From Mycobacterium sp. (GTDB taxonomy: Bacteria; Actinomycetota; Actinomycetes; Mycobacteriales; Mycobacteriaceae): a stretch of 64,000 nucleotides of DNA. Position numbers and translations under genes: made by a program. The notes below the pieces were generated by a model. That model was not told the origin of the DNA, made no database searches, and saw only the letters and a program-made list of their open reading frames with translations. Positions 25,074-33,270 of the stretch are shown one piece after another (the first letter of the stretch is position 1; each line of letters begins with the position of its first letter). The stretch spans positions 1 to 64,000 of the forward strand of contig JACPVR010000032.1 of assembly GCA_016197405.1 (NCBI GenBank), read 5' to 3'.

Positions 25074-25130
25074 CGAGTGTGGGCTTGTGACACGTGAATT
25101 CGCCATGACCGTGTCTTGAGTCCACACTCG
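25074..25130. repeat. Nested palindrome after mmpL
   Basis: Outer arms CGAGTGTGG (25074-25082) and CCACACTCG (25122-25130), inner arms GACACG (25089-25094) and CGTGTC (25110-25115). It is similar in design to the palindrome after iolG: a nested, loop-rich intergenic element. Probably a folded 3' end of the mmpL transcript. Confidence 0.5.
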
Positions 25131-25149
25131 CGACACGGGTACAGACAAA

Positions 25150-25184
25150 AAAGACACCCGGTGCGGATCGCACCGGGTGTCTTT
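25150..25184. terminator. Strong bidirectional intrinsic terminator
   Basis: Perfect 15-bp arms AAAGACACCCGGTGC and GCACCGGGTGTCTTT around GGATC. On the plus strand it ends in TTTGT and on the minus strand in TTTTTTGTC, so it closes both mmpL and the convergent DUF5078 gene. One of the few canonical hairpin-plus-U-tract terminators in this window. Confidence 0.8.
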
Positions 25185-25199
25185 GTCAGGTCAGAGGTG

Positions 25200-25679
25200 T
25201 TACGGCATAGGGGCGTTGGGGCCCCACACCCACACGCCGGGATCGGCGGCCGGGTAGTTCATGCAGACATCGGTCGCGTGCGCGACGACGCCCTTGTTGT
25301 TGAAGAACAGCTTGGCCCAGTTGCCCCAGTGCGTCGCCATCTGCTCGTAGTAGACGTTGGTGGCGGTGTCCTCGGAGTACTGACGGCGGCCGGCGTAGTT
25401 CAGCGAGAAGAACCAGTAGATCCGGTCCCGGGCGCCCTGCTGGATATCGAGCGGCCGGTTGTTGTAGTCGATCATGTAGCGCTGGTAGTAGATCGGGCTG
25501 GTGTCCCGGGCGGCAGCCATGTACTGGTCCACCGTGCACGTCGTCTTCAGCATCCGGTTGGGGATCGGGTAGTCGTCGGTGGCATCGGCCGATGCGATAC
25601 CCGGCACGGCGGCCAGGCTTGCGCTGACCGCGACGGTGGCGACTCCGGCGCGAACCAGACCCTTGAGACGATTAGTCAT
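25200..25679 (-). CDS. Secreted DUF5078 protein, Rv0455c homologue
   Basis: 159 aa with a Sec signal peptide (LVRAGVATVAVSASLAAVPG, cleavage after ASA about residue 31). The mature part begins DATDDYPIPNRMLKTTC and contains RDTSPIYYQRYMIDYNN, FFNNKGVVAHATDVCMNYPA and two Cys (about 47 and 143) that likely pair. These segments match Rv0455c, a periplasmic protein reported to be needed for mycobacterial siderophore secretion. It is convergent with the mmpS-mmpL pair and 39 bases downstream of the DUF732 gene. Confidence 0.82.
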   Translation of the reverse strand: MTNRLKGLVRAGVATVAVSASLAAVPGIASADATDDYPIPNRMLKTTCTVDQYMAAARDTSPIYYQRYMIDYNNRPLDIQQGARDRIYWFFSLNYAGRRQYSEDTATNVYYEQMATHWGNWAKLFFNNKGVVAHATDVCMNYPAADPGVWVWGPNAPMP

Positions 25680-25718
25680 GCTGCTCTCCCGCTCTTCGAA
25701 ACTAGATGGGTCGTGCGC

Positions 25719-26060
25719 TCAGGTCCGGTCAGCGGCCTGTTGCAGTATGGGTTGCTTCTCCGGGCAGTACGTCGGAAGCGCCAGGCCGAGGAACTGCCAG
25801 GCCTGCTCGGTGGAGCTGCCCTTCGGCAACTGCATCGACACGAACTTGGCGGAATCGAACGCATCGTGGTCGACACCGCGGTAGAGCCGCTCGCAGGCGA
25901 TCTTGGCGATCCAGGCGTTGTAGTCCTTCTGCCCGTAGATGCCGTAAATGTGCAAGGCGTTGCCGAAATCGGTATCCGGGTCGGCGTGCGCGGGGGCCGC
26001 CAGCCCGATGGCTGCTGCCGCGGCGAGAGCCAGTATTGCTCCCCGTTTCGGAAAGGTCAT
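25719..26060 (-). CDS. Exported DUF732 protein
   Basis: 113 aa from ATG 26060: signal peptide (about 1-27, ALAAAAAIGLAAPAHA) and a DUF732 domain (DTDFGNALHIYGIYGQKDYNAWIAKIACERL, LALPTYCPEK) with two Cys. A longer upstream frame has no support. The promoter hexamer TAAGAT is 7 bases before the ATG, so the mRNA is probably leaderless. Function of DUF732 proteins is unknown. It lies upstream of the DUF5078 gene on the same strand. Confidence 0.8.
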   Translation of the reverse strand: MTFPKRGAILALAAAAAIGLAAPAHADPDTDFGNALHIYGIYGQKDYNAWIAKIACERLYRGVDHDAFDSAKFVSMQLPKGSSTEQAWQFLGLALPTYCPEKQPILQQAADRT

Positions 26061-26067
26061 GCGGATT

Positions 26068-26073
26068 ATCTTA
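26068..26073 (-). promoter_or_regulatory. -10 element of a leaderless promoter (DUF732 gene)
   Basis: TAAGAT on the minus strand is followed by 7 bases and then the ATG at 26060, the usual geometry for mycobacterial leaderless transcripts. It is embedded in an inverted repeat, TCTTAG-CTTGT-CTAAGA (26069-26085), which could bind a regulator. Confidence 0.55.
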
Positions 26074-26129
26074 GCTTGTCTAAGACAGTTCTGTGTACCC
26101 AGGTCACCGCGCCAAAGATCACATCTCCG

Positions 26130-26135
26130 TAGGCT
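26130..26135 (+). promoter_or_regulatory. -10 element of a leaderless promoter (fdhF-type gene)
   Basis: TAGGCT followed by exactly 7 bases and the ATG at 26143 fits a leaderless TANNNT promoter. No ribosome-binding site precedes the start codon. Confidence 0.5.
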
Positions 26136-26142
26136 GGACCCC

Positions 26143-28473
26143 ATGGCTACCAGGCGCCGCCCCGATCGCGATATCGATGCCCGCTACGACGAGCACGCTG
26201 TGGTCACCACCGGCCGCGAAGGCGAAGCCGCCGGCATGAAGGCCGTGCTGGTGTCGTTGCGGCGCGGCTTCGAGCAGATGGGCCCGATCCGGACGACGAC
26301 CGCGTTGTCGCGGCTCAATCAGCGCCACGGTTTCGACTGCCCGGGATGCGCCTGGCCCGAGGAGCACGGCGGGCGCAAGCTCGCCGAGTTCTGCGAGAAC
26401 GGCGCCAAGGCGGTGGCCGAGGAGGCGACCAAACGCACCGTCACCCCGGAATTCTTCGCGCGGCACTCGGTGGCCGAACTGGCCGATCAGCCCGAGTACT
26501 GGCTCTCACAGCAGGGCCGTCTCACCCATCCGATGGTGCTGTCGCCCGGCGGCACGCACTACCAACCCATCGGCTGGGATGACGCCTACCGGCTGATCGC
26601 CGAACACCTCAATGCGTTGGCCTCCCCCGATGAGGCGCTGTTCTACACCTCCGGACGCACCAGTAACGAGGCCGCGTTCTGCTACCAACTGCTGGTGCGC
26701 AGTTTCGGCACCAACAACCTGCCGGACTGCTCGAACATGTGCCACGAGTCCTCGGGGACCGCTCTGGTCGAGTCGATCGGCATCGGTAAGGGTTCGGTCA
26801 CCGTCGACGATCTCGAGCATGCCGACGTCATCCTGATCGCCGGGCAGAATCCGGGCACCAACCACCCCCGGATGCTCTCGGTGTTGGAGAAGGCAAAAGC
26901 CAACGGCGCCAGGATCATCGCGGTCAATCCCCTGCCCGAGGCCGGGCTGATCCGGTTCAAGGATCCGCAGAAGGTGCACGGTGTGGTGGGCCACGGCGTG
27001 GCGATCGCCGACGAGTTCGTGCAGATCCGCCTCGGCGGCGATATGGCGCTGTTCGCCGGATTGGGCCGCTTGCTGCTGGAAGCCGACGATGCAGCCCCGG
27101 GCACGGTGATCGACCGCGATTTCGTCGACACCCACTGCGCGGGCTTTGCCGCATATGAAACCCAAACTCGCGCTGTGGATCTCGACACCGTCACCGAGGC
27201 CAGCGGTATCGACCGCGAACAGCTGGAACGGGTCGCGCGCATGCTGATCGGCTCCAAGCGCACGGTGTTCTGCTGGGCGATGGGCCTGACCCAGCACCGC
27301 CACGCCGTCGCCACCATCGGCGAGGCCACCAACCTGCTGCTGATGCGCGGCATGATCGGCAAGCCCGGCGCCGGGGTGTGCCCGGTGCGTGGACATTCCA
27401 ACGTCCAGGGCGACCGCACCATGGGTATCTGGGAGAAGATGCCCGAACAGTTCCACGCCGCGTTGGACAACCGATTCGGTATCAACACCCCGCGCAAGCA
27501 CGGCTACGACACCGTCGACGCCATCCGCGCCATGCGGGACGGCCGCGCCTCGGTCTTCATCGGGATGGGCGGCAACTTCGTGTCCGCCACCCCCGACACC
27601 GAAGTCACCGAGGCAGCGCTGCGCAATTGCGCTCTCACCGTTCAGATCTCGACGAAACTGAACCGTAGCCACGTCGTGCACGGCAAGACCGCGTTGATCC
27701 TGCCGACGCTGGGCCGCACCGACCGGGACTTCCAGGCGGGCGGCAAACAGCTGGTGTCGGTGGAGGACTCGATGTCGATGGTGCACCTGTCGCGCGGAAG
27801 CCTGCACCCGCCCAGCCCGGAGTTGCGCAGCGAGGTCGCGATCGTCTGCCAGCTGGCGCGCGCCGTGCTGGGACCCGACCACCCCGTGCCGTGGGAGACC
27901 TTCAACGCCGACTACGACACCATCCGCGACGCCATCGCCGACGTGGTGCCGGGGTGTGCCGACTACAACTCCAAGGTGCGCCAGCCCGACGGTTTCGGCC
28001 TGCCGCACCCGCCGCGCGACTCTCGCGAATTCCCTACGCACACCGGCAAAGCCAACTTCTCGGTGGAGCCGCTGGAATGGGTCCCGGTACCCGAAGGCCG
28101 GCTGGTGCTGCAGACGTTGCGCAGCCACGACCAGTACAACACCACCATCTACGGTCTCGACGACCGCTACCGCGGGGTCAAGGGCGGCCGGCGGGTGGTC
28201 TTCGTCAACCCCGCCGATATCGCGGCCCTCGGTCTGCCCGCCGACGCCCGTGTCGACCTGATCTCGGAGTTCCCGACCGCCGACGGTGGTGTCGAGGAAC
28301 GACGCGCCAAAGACTTTCTGGTGGTGCCGTATTCGACACCGGTCGGCAACGCCGCCGCCTACTACCCCGAGACCAATCCGCTGGTGCCACTGGACCACAC
28401 CGCAGCCAAATCGAACACGCCGGTGTCCAAAGCCGTGGTGATCCGGTTGGAGCCGGTGGCATGGGCCGGGTAA
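26143..28473 (+). CDS. FdhF/YdeP-family molybdopterin oxidoreductase
   Basis: 776 aa bis-MGD enzyme of the formate-dehydrogenase-like YdeP group. Visible signposts: FDCPGCAWPEE near residue 68, FYTSGRTSNEAAF, NLPDCSNMCHESSG (cofactor region), IAGQNPGTNHPRML, GMIGKPGAGVCPVRGHSNVQGDR and the C-terminal MGD-binding domain with VVPYSTPVGNAAAYYPETNPLVP. The N-terminal 4Fe-4S four-Cys motif of true FdhF is absent; only C-x-x-C is seen. ATG 26143 is taken as the start of a leaderless mRNA. It overlaps fdhD by 13 bases. Substrate unproven; an acid- or formate-related redox role is suggested by family. Confidence 0.87.
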   Translation: MATRRRPDRDIDARYDEHAVVTTGREGEAAGMKAVLVSLRRGFEQMGPIRTTTALSRLNQRHGFDCPGCAWPEEHGGRKLAEFCENGAKAVAEEATKRTVTPEFFARHSVAELADQPEYWLSQQGRLTHPMVLSPGGTHYQPIGWDDAYRLIAEHLNALASPDEALFYTSGRTSNEAAFCYQLLVRSFGTNNLPDCSNMCHESSGTALVESIGIGKGSVTVDDLEHADVILIAGQNPGTNHPRMLSVLEKAKANGARIIAVNPLPEAGLIRFKDPQKVHGVVGHGVAIADEFVQIRLGGDMALFAGLGRLLLEADDAAPGTVIDRDFVDTHCAGFAAYETQTRAVDLDTVTEASGIDREQLERVARMLIGSKRTVFCWAMGLTQHRHAVATIGEATNLLLMRGMIGKPGAGVCPVRGHSNVQGDRTMGIWEKMPEQFHAALDNRFGINTPRKHGYDTVDAIRAMRDGRASVFIGMGGNFVSATPDTEVTEAALRNCALTVQISTKLNRSHVVHGKTALILPTLGRTDRDFQAGGKQLVSVEDSMSMVHLSRGSLHPPSPELRSEVAIVCQLARAVLGPDHPVPWETFNADYDTIRDAIADVVPGCADYNSKVRQPDGFGLPHPPRDSREFPTHTGKANFSVEPLEWVPVPEGRLVLQTLRSHDQYNTTIYGLDDRYRGVKGGRRVVFVNPADIAALGLPADARVDLISEFPTADGGVEERRAKDFLVVPYSTPVGNAAAYYPETNPLVPLDHTAAKSNTPVSKAVVIRLEPVAWAG

Positions 28474-29285
28474 CAGCGCGCCGCCGCGCCGCCCATCTGA
28501 GCGGGACCGAGCTCACCCAGCGCCCGGAGACCCTGGTGGTCGAGGAGCCCTTGGAGATCCGGCTCAACGGCTCCGCGCTGACCGTGACCATGCGCACCCC
28601 GGGCTCCGATGTCGAACTGGCGCAAGGCTTTCTGCTCACCGAAGGTATCATCGCCGGGCGCGACGACGTCCTGACGGTGCGCTACTGCCAGGGTGCCGGG
28701 CCCGACGGCACCAACACCTACAACGTCCTCGATGTCACGCTTGCACCGGGCGTGCCGCTGCCCGAAGTGGACGTCCGGCGCAATTTCTACACCACCTCGT
28801 CCTGCGGCATCTGCGGTAAGGCCTCCCTGGACGCGGTCGCCACCATCAGCAAGCACTGCCCGGGTGACGACCCCACCCTGGTGGCCGCCGAGACCCTGAC
28901 GGCGCTACCCGACCGGCTGCGCGCCGCGCAGAAGGTTTTCGCCAGCACCGGAGGACTGCACGCGGCGGCGCTTTTCACCACAGACGGCACTCTGCTGGCG
29001 GTGCGCGAGGACATCGGCAGGCACAACGCCGTCGACAAGGTCATCGGCTGGGCCACCGAACAGCACCGCGTCCCGCTGTCCGGCGCGGTACTGCTGGTCA
29101 GTGGACGCGCGTCATTCGAACTGACCCAGAAGGCCGTGATGGCCGGCATCCCGGTGATGGCCGCGGTGTCGGCGCCGTCGTCACTGGCCGTCGACCTGGC
29201 CACCCAATCCGGGCTGACCCTGGTGGCGTTCCTGCGCGGGGATTCGATGAACATCTACAGCCGACCGGACCGCATCAAACGCTGA
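28461..29285 (+). CDS. fdhD: Formate dehydrogenase sulfurtransferase FdhD
   Basis: 274 aa. FdhD delivers sulfur from IscS/NifS to the molybdenum cofactor of FdhF-type enzymes. TTSSCGICGKASLDA (residues about 111-125) holds the essential CGxCG-like Cys pair, and VREDIGRHNAVDKVIG and SGRASFELTQKA are family signatures. ATG 28461 lies inside the end of the upstream gene, so the two are coupled, which supports the upstream protein being the sulfuration client. Confidence 0.92.
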   Translation: MGRVTARRRAAHLSGTELTQRPETLVVEEPLEIRLNGSALTVTMRTPGSDVELAQGFLLTEGIIAGRDDVLTVRYCQGAGPDGTNTYNVLDVTLAPGVPLPEVDVRRNFYTTSSCGICGKASLDAVATISKHCPGDDPTLVAAETLTALPDRLRAAQKVFASTGGLHAAALFTTDGTLLAVREDIGRHNAVDKVIGWATEQHRVPLSGAVLLVSGRASFELTQKAVMAGIPVMAAVSAPSSLAVDLATQSGLTLVAFLRGDSMNIYSRPDRIKR

Positions 29286-29296
29286 GGGCACCAGCC

Positions 29297-29854
29297 CTAT
29301 CCCTGCGGCGAGTTCTTGAGCGAGCCGACGATCATGTCGAGAATACGATCGGCCTGCAGCAGTCCGGCGTCGCCTTTGGGCACTCGCCACAGCGCACTCA
29401 GAAGTAGCAGGACGTCACCGGGATCCACGCCGGTTCGAATATCACCCCTGGCCTCCGCGGCTTCGAGCAACTGCCCTATCGCGGCGGTGACGGGCCCGTA
29501 CGTCGCATCGATCACCGCCTGAGCGGACGGACTTGCCAGCGCCTCACCCAACCCGTGTTTGACCCGGGTGAGTTCTGCCAATTTCCTTGCCCAGCTGCAG
29601 AATGCGTCCAGCGGCGCCTGCTCGTCGAGTAGCCGGCCCACCGAACCGGCAAGGGAGTCGATCTCCTCGCGGTAAACCGCGAGCAGGAGCGCCTCCCGGG
29701 TCGGGAAATGTCGATAGAGGGTGCCGGGACCCACGCCGGCGCGTTTGGCGATGGCGTTCAGCGAGATATCCGGATCGTCGGCGAAGGCGGCAAAAGCGAC
29801 CTGGAGTATGCGTGCCCGGTTGCGTTGAGCGTCGGCGCGCTGAGTGTCGGTCAT
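29297..29854 (-). CDS. TetR-family repressor (first TetR-AKR cassette)
   Basis: 185 aa; the N-terminal HTH (ISLNAIAKRAGVGPGTLYRHF, residues about 30-50) is standard TetR, followed by a TetR_C ligand domain. It is divergent from an aldo-keto reductase with 91 bases between. It resembles the TetR at 43818-44369 (shared AVYREEI/AVYGAEL after the HTH and similar domain), which also faces an AKR. It likely represses the AKR and itself through the AGCGGAG palindromes. Confidence 0.87.
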   Translation of the reverse strand: MTDTQRADAQRNRARILQVAFAAFADDPDISLNAIAKRAGVGPGTLYRHFPTREALLLAVYREEIDSLAGSVGRLLDEQAPLDAFCSWARKLAELTRVKHGLGEALASPSAQAVIDATYGPVTAAIGQLLEAAEARGDIRTGVDPGDVLLLLSALWRVPKGDAGLLQADRILDMIVGSLKNSPQG

Positions 29855-29870
29855 CTACCTTCCCTTGCTA

Positions 29871-29920
29871 AGCGGAGAACTGTCCGCTACGGTCGGAATC
29901 GCCTAAGCGGAGACATCTCC
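29871..29920. promoter_or_regulatory. Two TetR operators around the AKR promoter
   Basis: Operator 1: AGCGGA-GAACTG-TCCGCT (29871-29888). Operator 2: GGAGACATCTCC (29909-29920) preceded by AAGC. Between them TACGGT (29888-29893) is a TANNNT -10 box for the plus-strand AKR. The palindrome centres are 35 bases apart. The layout is repeated at 44372-44422. Confidence 0.65.
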
Positions 29921-29945
29921 ACAAAGCCTTACTGAAGGGGACATT

Positions 29946-30995
29946 ATGCAATACCGCAAGCTCGGCACCACCGGCCTCGACGTCTCACCCATCGCGATCG
30001 GCGCGATGACCTACGGCGATCCCGACCGCGGACACCCGGTGTGGTCACTGGGCGAAGACGACGCCCGCCCCCTCATCAAGCACGCACTGGAGGCCGGCCT
30101 GAACTTCTTCGACACCGCGAACATGTACTCGAACGGTTCGAGCGAGGAGATACTGGGCCGCACGCTCAAAGACTTCGCCGACCGCGACGACGTCGTGATC
30201 GCCACGAAGCTGCGCCACCCGATGCGACCCGGGCCCAACGGGCGCGGCCTGTCACGCAAAGCCATCCTCACCGAGGTCGAACATTCTCTGCGACGGCTCG
30301 GCACCGACTACATCGATCTCTATCAGGTGCATCGCAACGACCACGCCACGCCATTGGAGGAGACCCTGGAGACACTCAGCGACCTGGTGCGCGACGGCAA
30401 GGTCCGCTACCTCGGCGCCTCCTCGATGCACGCCTGGGAATTCGCGAAGGCACTGCACCTGCAGAAGCAGCACGGCTGGGCCCGATTCGTCACCATGCAG
30501 GACCACTACAACCTGCTCGCCCGCGAGGAGGAGCGCGAGATGATCCCGCTGTGCCTCGACGAGGGCGTCGGGACGATCATCTGGAGTCCCCTTGCCCGGG
30601 GGCGGCTCGCCCGCGACTGGGATAACGCGAATTCCACCGCCAGAGCACAGACCGACGGAGCGTTCGCCGACCACCTCTACTCGGCGGCCGACGAGAACGC
30701 GAACCGCGCCATCATCGACGCCGTCGGAAAGGTCGCCGCCGCGCACGGCGTCACCCGCGCGACGATCGCGCTGGCGTGGCTGCATCACCAGCCGGTGGTG
30801 ACCGCACCGCTGGTGGGTGCCGGCTCGGTGAAACACATCGACGAGGCGATCGCCTCGCTGGCGGTCGAACTGACCGACGACGAGCTGCGCATGCTGCAGG
30901 CCCCGTACACCCCGCGGTACGACTTCCAGGGCATCTCCGACGAGGCCGAACTCGACGCGATCCGGGCGCGCATCCCCGGGATGGCGCTGACATAA
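29946..30995 (+). CDS. Aldo/keto reductase (first TetR-AKR cassette)
   Basis: 349 aa NADPH-dependent oxidoreductase with a TIM barrel. The catalytic tetrad is complete: Asp/Tyr in FFDTANMYSNG, Lys in VIATKLRHP, His in LYQVHRND. The C-terminal cofactor region VGAGSVKHIDEAI is present. Nearest in style to AKR11/12-type voltage-channel-like reductases. RBS AAGGGG is 6 bases before the ATG. It is regulated by the divergent TetR gene; natural substrate unknown, perhaps reactive aldehydes. Confidence 0.88.
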   Translation: MQYRKLGTTGLDVSPIAIGAMTYGDPDRGHPVWSLGEDDARPLIKHALEAGLNFFDTANMYSNGSSEEILGRTLKDFADRDDVVIATKLRHPMRPGPNGRGLSRKAILTEVEHSLRRLGTDYIDLYQVHRNDHATPLEETLETLSDLVRDGKVRYLGASSMHAWEFAKALHLQKQHGWARFVTMQDHYNLLAREEEREMIPLCLDEGVGTIIWSPLARGRLARDWDNANSTARAQTDGAFADHLYSAADENANRAIIDAVGKVAAAHGVTRATIALAWLHHQPVVTAPLVGAGSVKHIDEAIASLAVELTDDELRMLQAPYTPRYDFQGISDEAELDAIRARIPGMALT

Positions 30996-31027
30996 CCGGG
31001 CTTGTCCCCCATCCGGCCCGACAATGC

Positions 31028-31066
31028 ATTGAGGGTCGTGACCCCCCTGGGATCACGACCCTCAAT
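31028..31066. terminator. Hairpin between convergent AKR and clpX
   Basis: Perfect 14-bp arms ATTGAGGGTCGTGA (31028-31041) and its complement (31053-31066) around an 11-base loop. It closes both the AKR and the clpX transcript; there is no extended T-run. Confidence 0.7.
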
Positions 31067-31081
31067 ACAAACTGACGGGAG

Positions 31082-32362
31082 CTAGGCGCTCTTGTCGCGA
31101 CGCTCGGTCCGCGGTGGCTTGCGCGGCACGATCGTCGGCAGCATGTTGTCCTGCACGGTCTCCTTGGTGACGACCACCTTGGCGACGTCGTCGCGGCTGG
31201 GGATGTCATACATCACCGGCAGCAGGACTTCCTCCATGATGGCGCGCAGACCACGGGCACCGGTGCCACGGTGGATGGCCTGATCGGCGATCGCATCGAG
31301 TGCCTCGGTGGTGAATTCCAGTTCCACACCGTCCATTTCGAACAACCTGGTGTACTGCTTGACCAAGGCGTTCTTCGGGGCCGACAGGATCTGGACGAGC
31401 GATTCCTTGTCCAGGTTGGTCACCGAGGCCACCACCGGCAGACGGCCGATGAACTCCGGGATCAGACCGAACTTGATCAGGTCCTCGGGCATCACCTCGG
31501 CGAAGTGGTCCTGGGTGTCGATCTCGGCCTTGGAGTGCACCTCGGCGCCGAAACCCAAGCCACGCTTGCCGACCCGGTCGGAGACGATCTTCTCCAAGCC
31601 GGCGAACGCACCCGCGACGATGAACAGCACGTTGGTGGTGTCGATCTGGATGAATTCCTGATGCGGGTGCTTGCGGCCGCCCTGCGGAGGAACCGAGGCC
31701 TGCGTGCCTTCCAGAATCTTCAGCAGTGCCTGCTGCACACCTTCACCGGAGACATCGCGGGTGATCGACGGGTTCTCGCTCTTGCGGGCGATCTTGTCGA
31801 CCTCGTCGATGTAGATGATGCCGGTCTCGGCGCGCTTGACGTCGTAGTCGGCGGCCTGGATCAGCTTGAGCAGAATGTTCTCGACATCCTCGCCGACGTA
31901 ACCGGCTTCGGTCAGCGCGGTGGCATCCGCGATCGCGAACGGGACATTGAGCATCTTGGCCAGCGTCTGCGCCAGGTAGGTCTTACCGCAGCCGGTCGGG
32001 CCGAGCATCAAGATATTGGATTTGGCCAGCTCAACAGGCTCGGCACGCGAGTCGCGCGACTTCTCCTGCGCCTGGATGCGCTTGTAGTGGTTGTAGACCG
32101 CGACAGCCAATGTGCGCTTGGCGGTGTCCTGCCCGATGACATAACCCTCGAGGAAATCCCGGATCTCCGAGGGCTTGGGCAGCTCGTCGAGTTTGACATC
32201 GTCAGCGTCGGCCAGCTCCTCCTCGATGATCTCGTTGCAGAGGTCGATGCACTCGTCGCAGATGTACACGCCAGGGCCGGCAATGAGTTTCTTGACCTGC
32301 TTTTGGCTCTTCCCGCAGAACGAGCACTTCAGCAGGTCACCGCCGTCTCCGATGCGTGCCAT
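31082..32362 (-). CDS. clpX: ATP-dependent Clp protease ATP-binding subunit ClpX
   Basis: 426 aa unfoldase that feeds tagged substrates to ClpP1P2. An N-terminal zinc finger has Cys13, Cys16, Cys35 and Cys38 (KCSFCGK, YICDEC). Walker A GPTGCGKT is at residues 121-128; pore loop GYVGED, Walker B IIYIDEVDKI and sensor-2 RGTGARGLR are also visible. It is transcribed in the same direction as clpP1-clpP2 but separated by 254 bases with hairpins, so it has its own promoter, as in other mycobacteria. Length and motifs are complete. Confidence 0.97.
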   Translation of the reverse strand: MARIGDGGDLLKCSFCGKSQKQVKKLIAGPGVYICDECIDLCNEIIEEELADADDVKLDELPKPSEIRDFLEGYVIGQDTAKRTLAVAVYNHYKRIQAQEKSRDSRAEPVELAKSNILMLGPTGCGKTYLAQTLAKMLNVPFAIADATALTEAGYVGEDVENILLKLIQAADYDVKRAETGIIYIDEVDKIARKSENPSITRDVSGEGVQQALLKILEGTQASVPPQGGRKHPHQEFIQIDTTNVLFIVAGAFAGLEKIVSDRVGKRGLGFGAEVHSKAEIDTQDHFAEVMPEDLIKFGLIPEFIGRLPVVASVTNLDKESLVQILSAPKNALVKQYTRLFEMDGVELEFTTEALDAIADQAIHRGTGARGLRAIMEEVLLPVMYDIPSRDDVAKVVVTKETVQDNMLPTIVPRKPPRTERRDKSA

Positions 32363-32519
32363 ATTGCTGAGGTCCCTACTTCCCCTCTGGCCGGTGAATT
32401 CACCGGGGTGTCGGTCTTCGATTGCTGCTTGTTCCGACGCTACCCGCTTACTCCGTCAGGGGGCGAGCGATAGAGGTGAATAGCGTCGGTGGTATTCAGC
32501 TGTCGCAAAACATATCCCC

Positions 32520-32615
32520 TGCGGGGGCTGACGGCCCCCGCAACGCGCTGCCGTGTCTTTGGCGTGTCGTCCCGGTTATCGGACCGCGACGCCGGGGCCG
32601 GTCAGACCGGCCCCG
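32520..32615 (-). terminator. Two hairpins after clpP2
   Basis: 32593-32615: CGGGGCCGGT and ACCGGCCCCG around three bases, one base past the clpP2 stop. 32520-32542: TGCGGGGGC and its complement with a small loop. Both are GC-rich without T-tracts and probably end or stabilise the clpP1-clpP2 mRNA. The rest of the gap to clpX (32363-32519) presumably holds the clpX promoter; nothing specific was recognised. Confidence 0.6.
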
Positions 32616-32616
32616 A

Positions 32617-33270
32617 TCAGAGCTTGGACGCCGACAACTTCCGGTACTCCAGCACGGTGTCGATGATCCCGTAATCCTTGGCCTCGGCGGCCGTCAGGAT
32701 CTTGTCGCGATCGGTGTCCTTGCGGATCACCGCGGGTTCCTTGCCGGTGTGGCGCGCCAGCGTGGTGTCCATCAAGGTGCGCATGCGCTCGATCTCGGCG
32801 GCCTGGATCTCCAGGTCAGAGACCTGGCCCTGGATCGCCCCGCCGACCGCGGGCTGATGGATCAGCACGCGGGCGTTCGGCAGCGCCATGCGCTTGCCGG
32901 GGGTGCCGGCGGCCAGCAGCACCGCGGCGGCCGAGGCGGCCTGGCCCAGGCACACGGTCTGGATGTCGGCACGCACGTACTGCATGGTGTCGTAGATCGC
33001 CATCAGCGAGGTGAACGACCCACCCGGCGAGTTGATGTACATGGTGATGTCGCGATCGGGATCGAGCGACTCCAGCACCAGCAACTGCGCCATGATGTCG
33101 TTCGCCGACGCGTCGTCGACCTGCACGCCGAGGAAGATGATGCGCTCCTCGAAGAGCTTGTTGTACGGGTTGGACTCCTTGACACCGAAGCTGGAGTGCT
33201 CGATGAACGACGGCAGGATGTAGCGCGCGGAGATCGGATTCACGGCTTCGCCGTGCATGGGCTGGCTCAT
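32617..33270 (-). CDS. clpP2: ATP-dependent Clp protease proteolytic subunit 2
   Basis: 217 aa serine protease subunit. The catalytic triad is Ser113 (GQAASAAAVLL), His138 (VLIHQP) and an Asp near residue 187 (DTDRDK); YINSPGGS is the oxyanion loop. The N-terminal propeptide is about 12-15 residues. Its ATG overlaps the clpP1 stop by ATGA, so the two subunits are made in equal amounts for the ClpP1P2 heteromeric barrel, essential in mycobacteria. Confidence 0.96.
   Translation of the reverse strand: MSQPMHGEAVNPISARYILPSFIEHSSFGVKESNPYNKLFEERIIFLGVQVDDASANDIMAQLLVLESLDPDRDITMYINSPGGSFTSLMAIYDTMQYVRADIQTVCLGQAASAAAVLLAAGTPGKRMALPNARVLIHQPAVGGAIQGQVSDLEIQAAEIERMRTLMDTTLARHTGKEPAVIRKDTDRDKILTAAEAKDYGIIDTVLEYRKLSASKL

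Noticed and set aside
26069..26085. TCTTAG-CTTGT-CTAAGA considered as an IdeR box
   Set aside because: IdeR sites have TTAG-N-CTAA at the centre with outer TTAGG/CCTAA; here the spacer is five bases and only about half of the 19 consensus positions agree.
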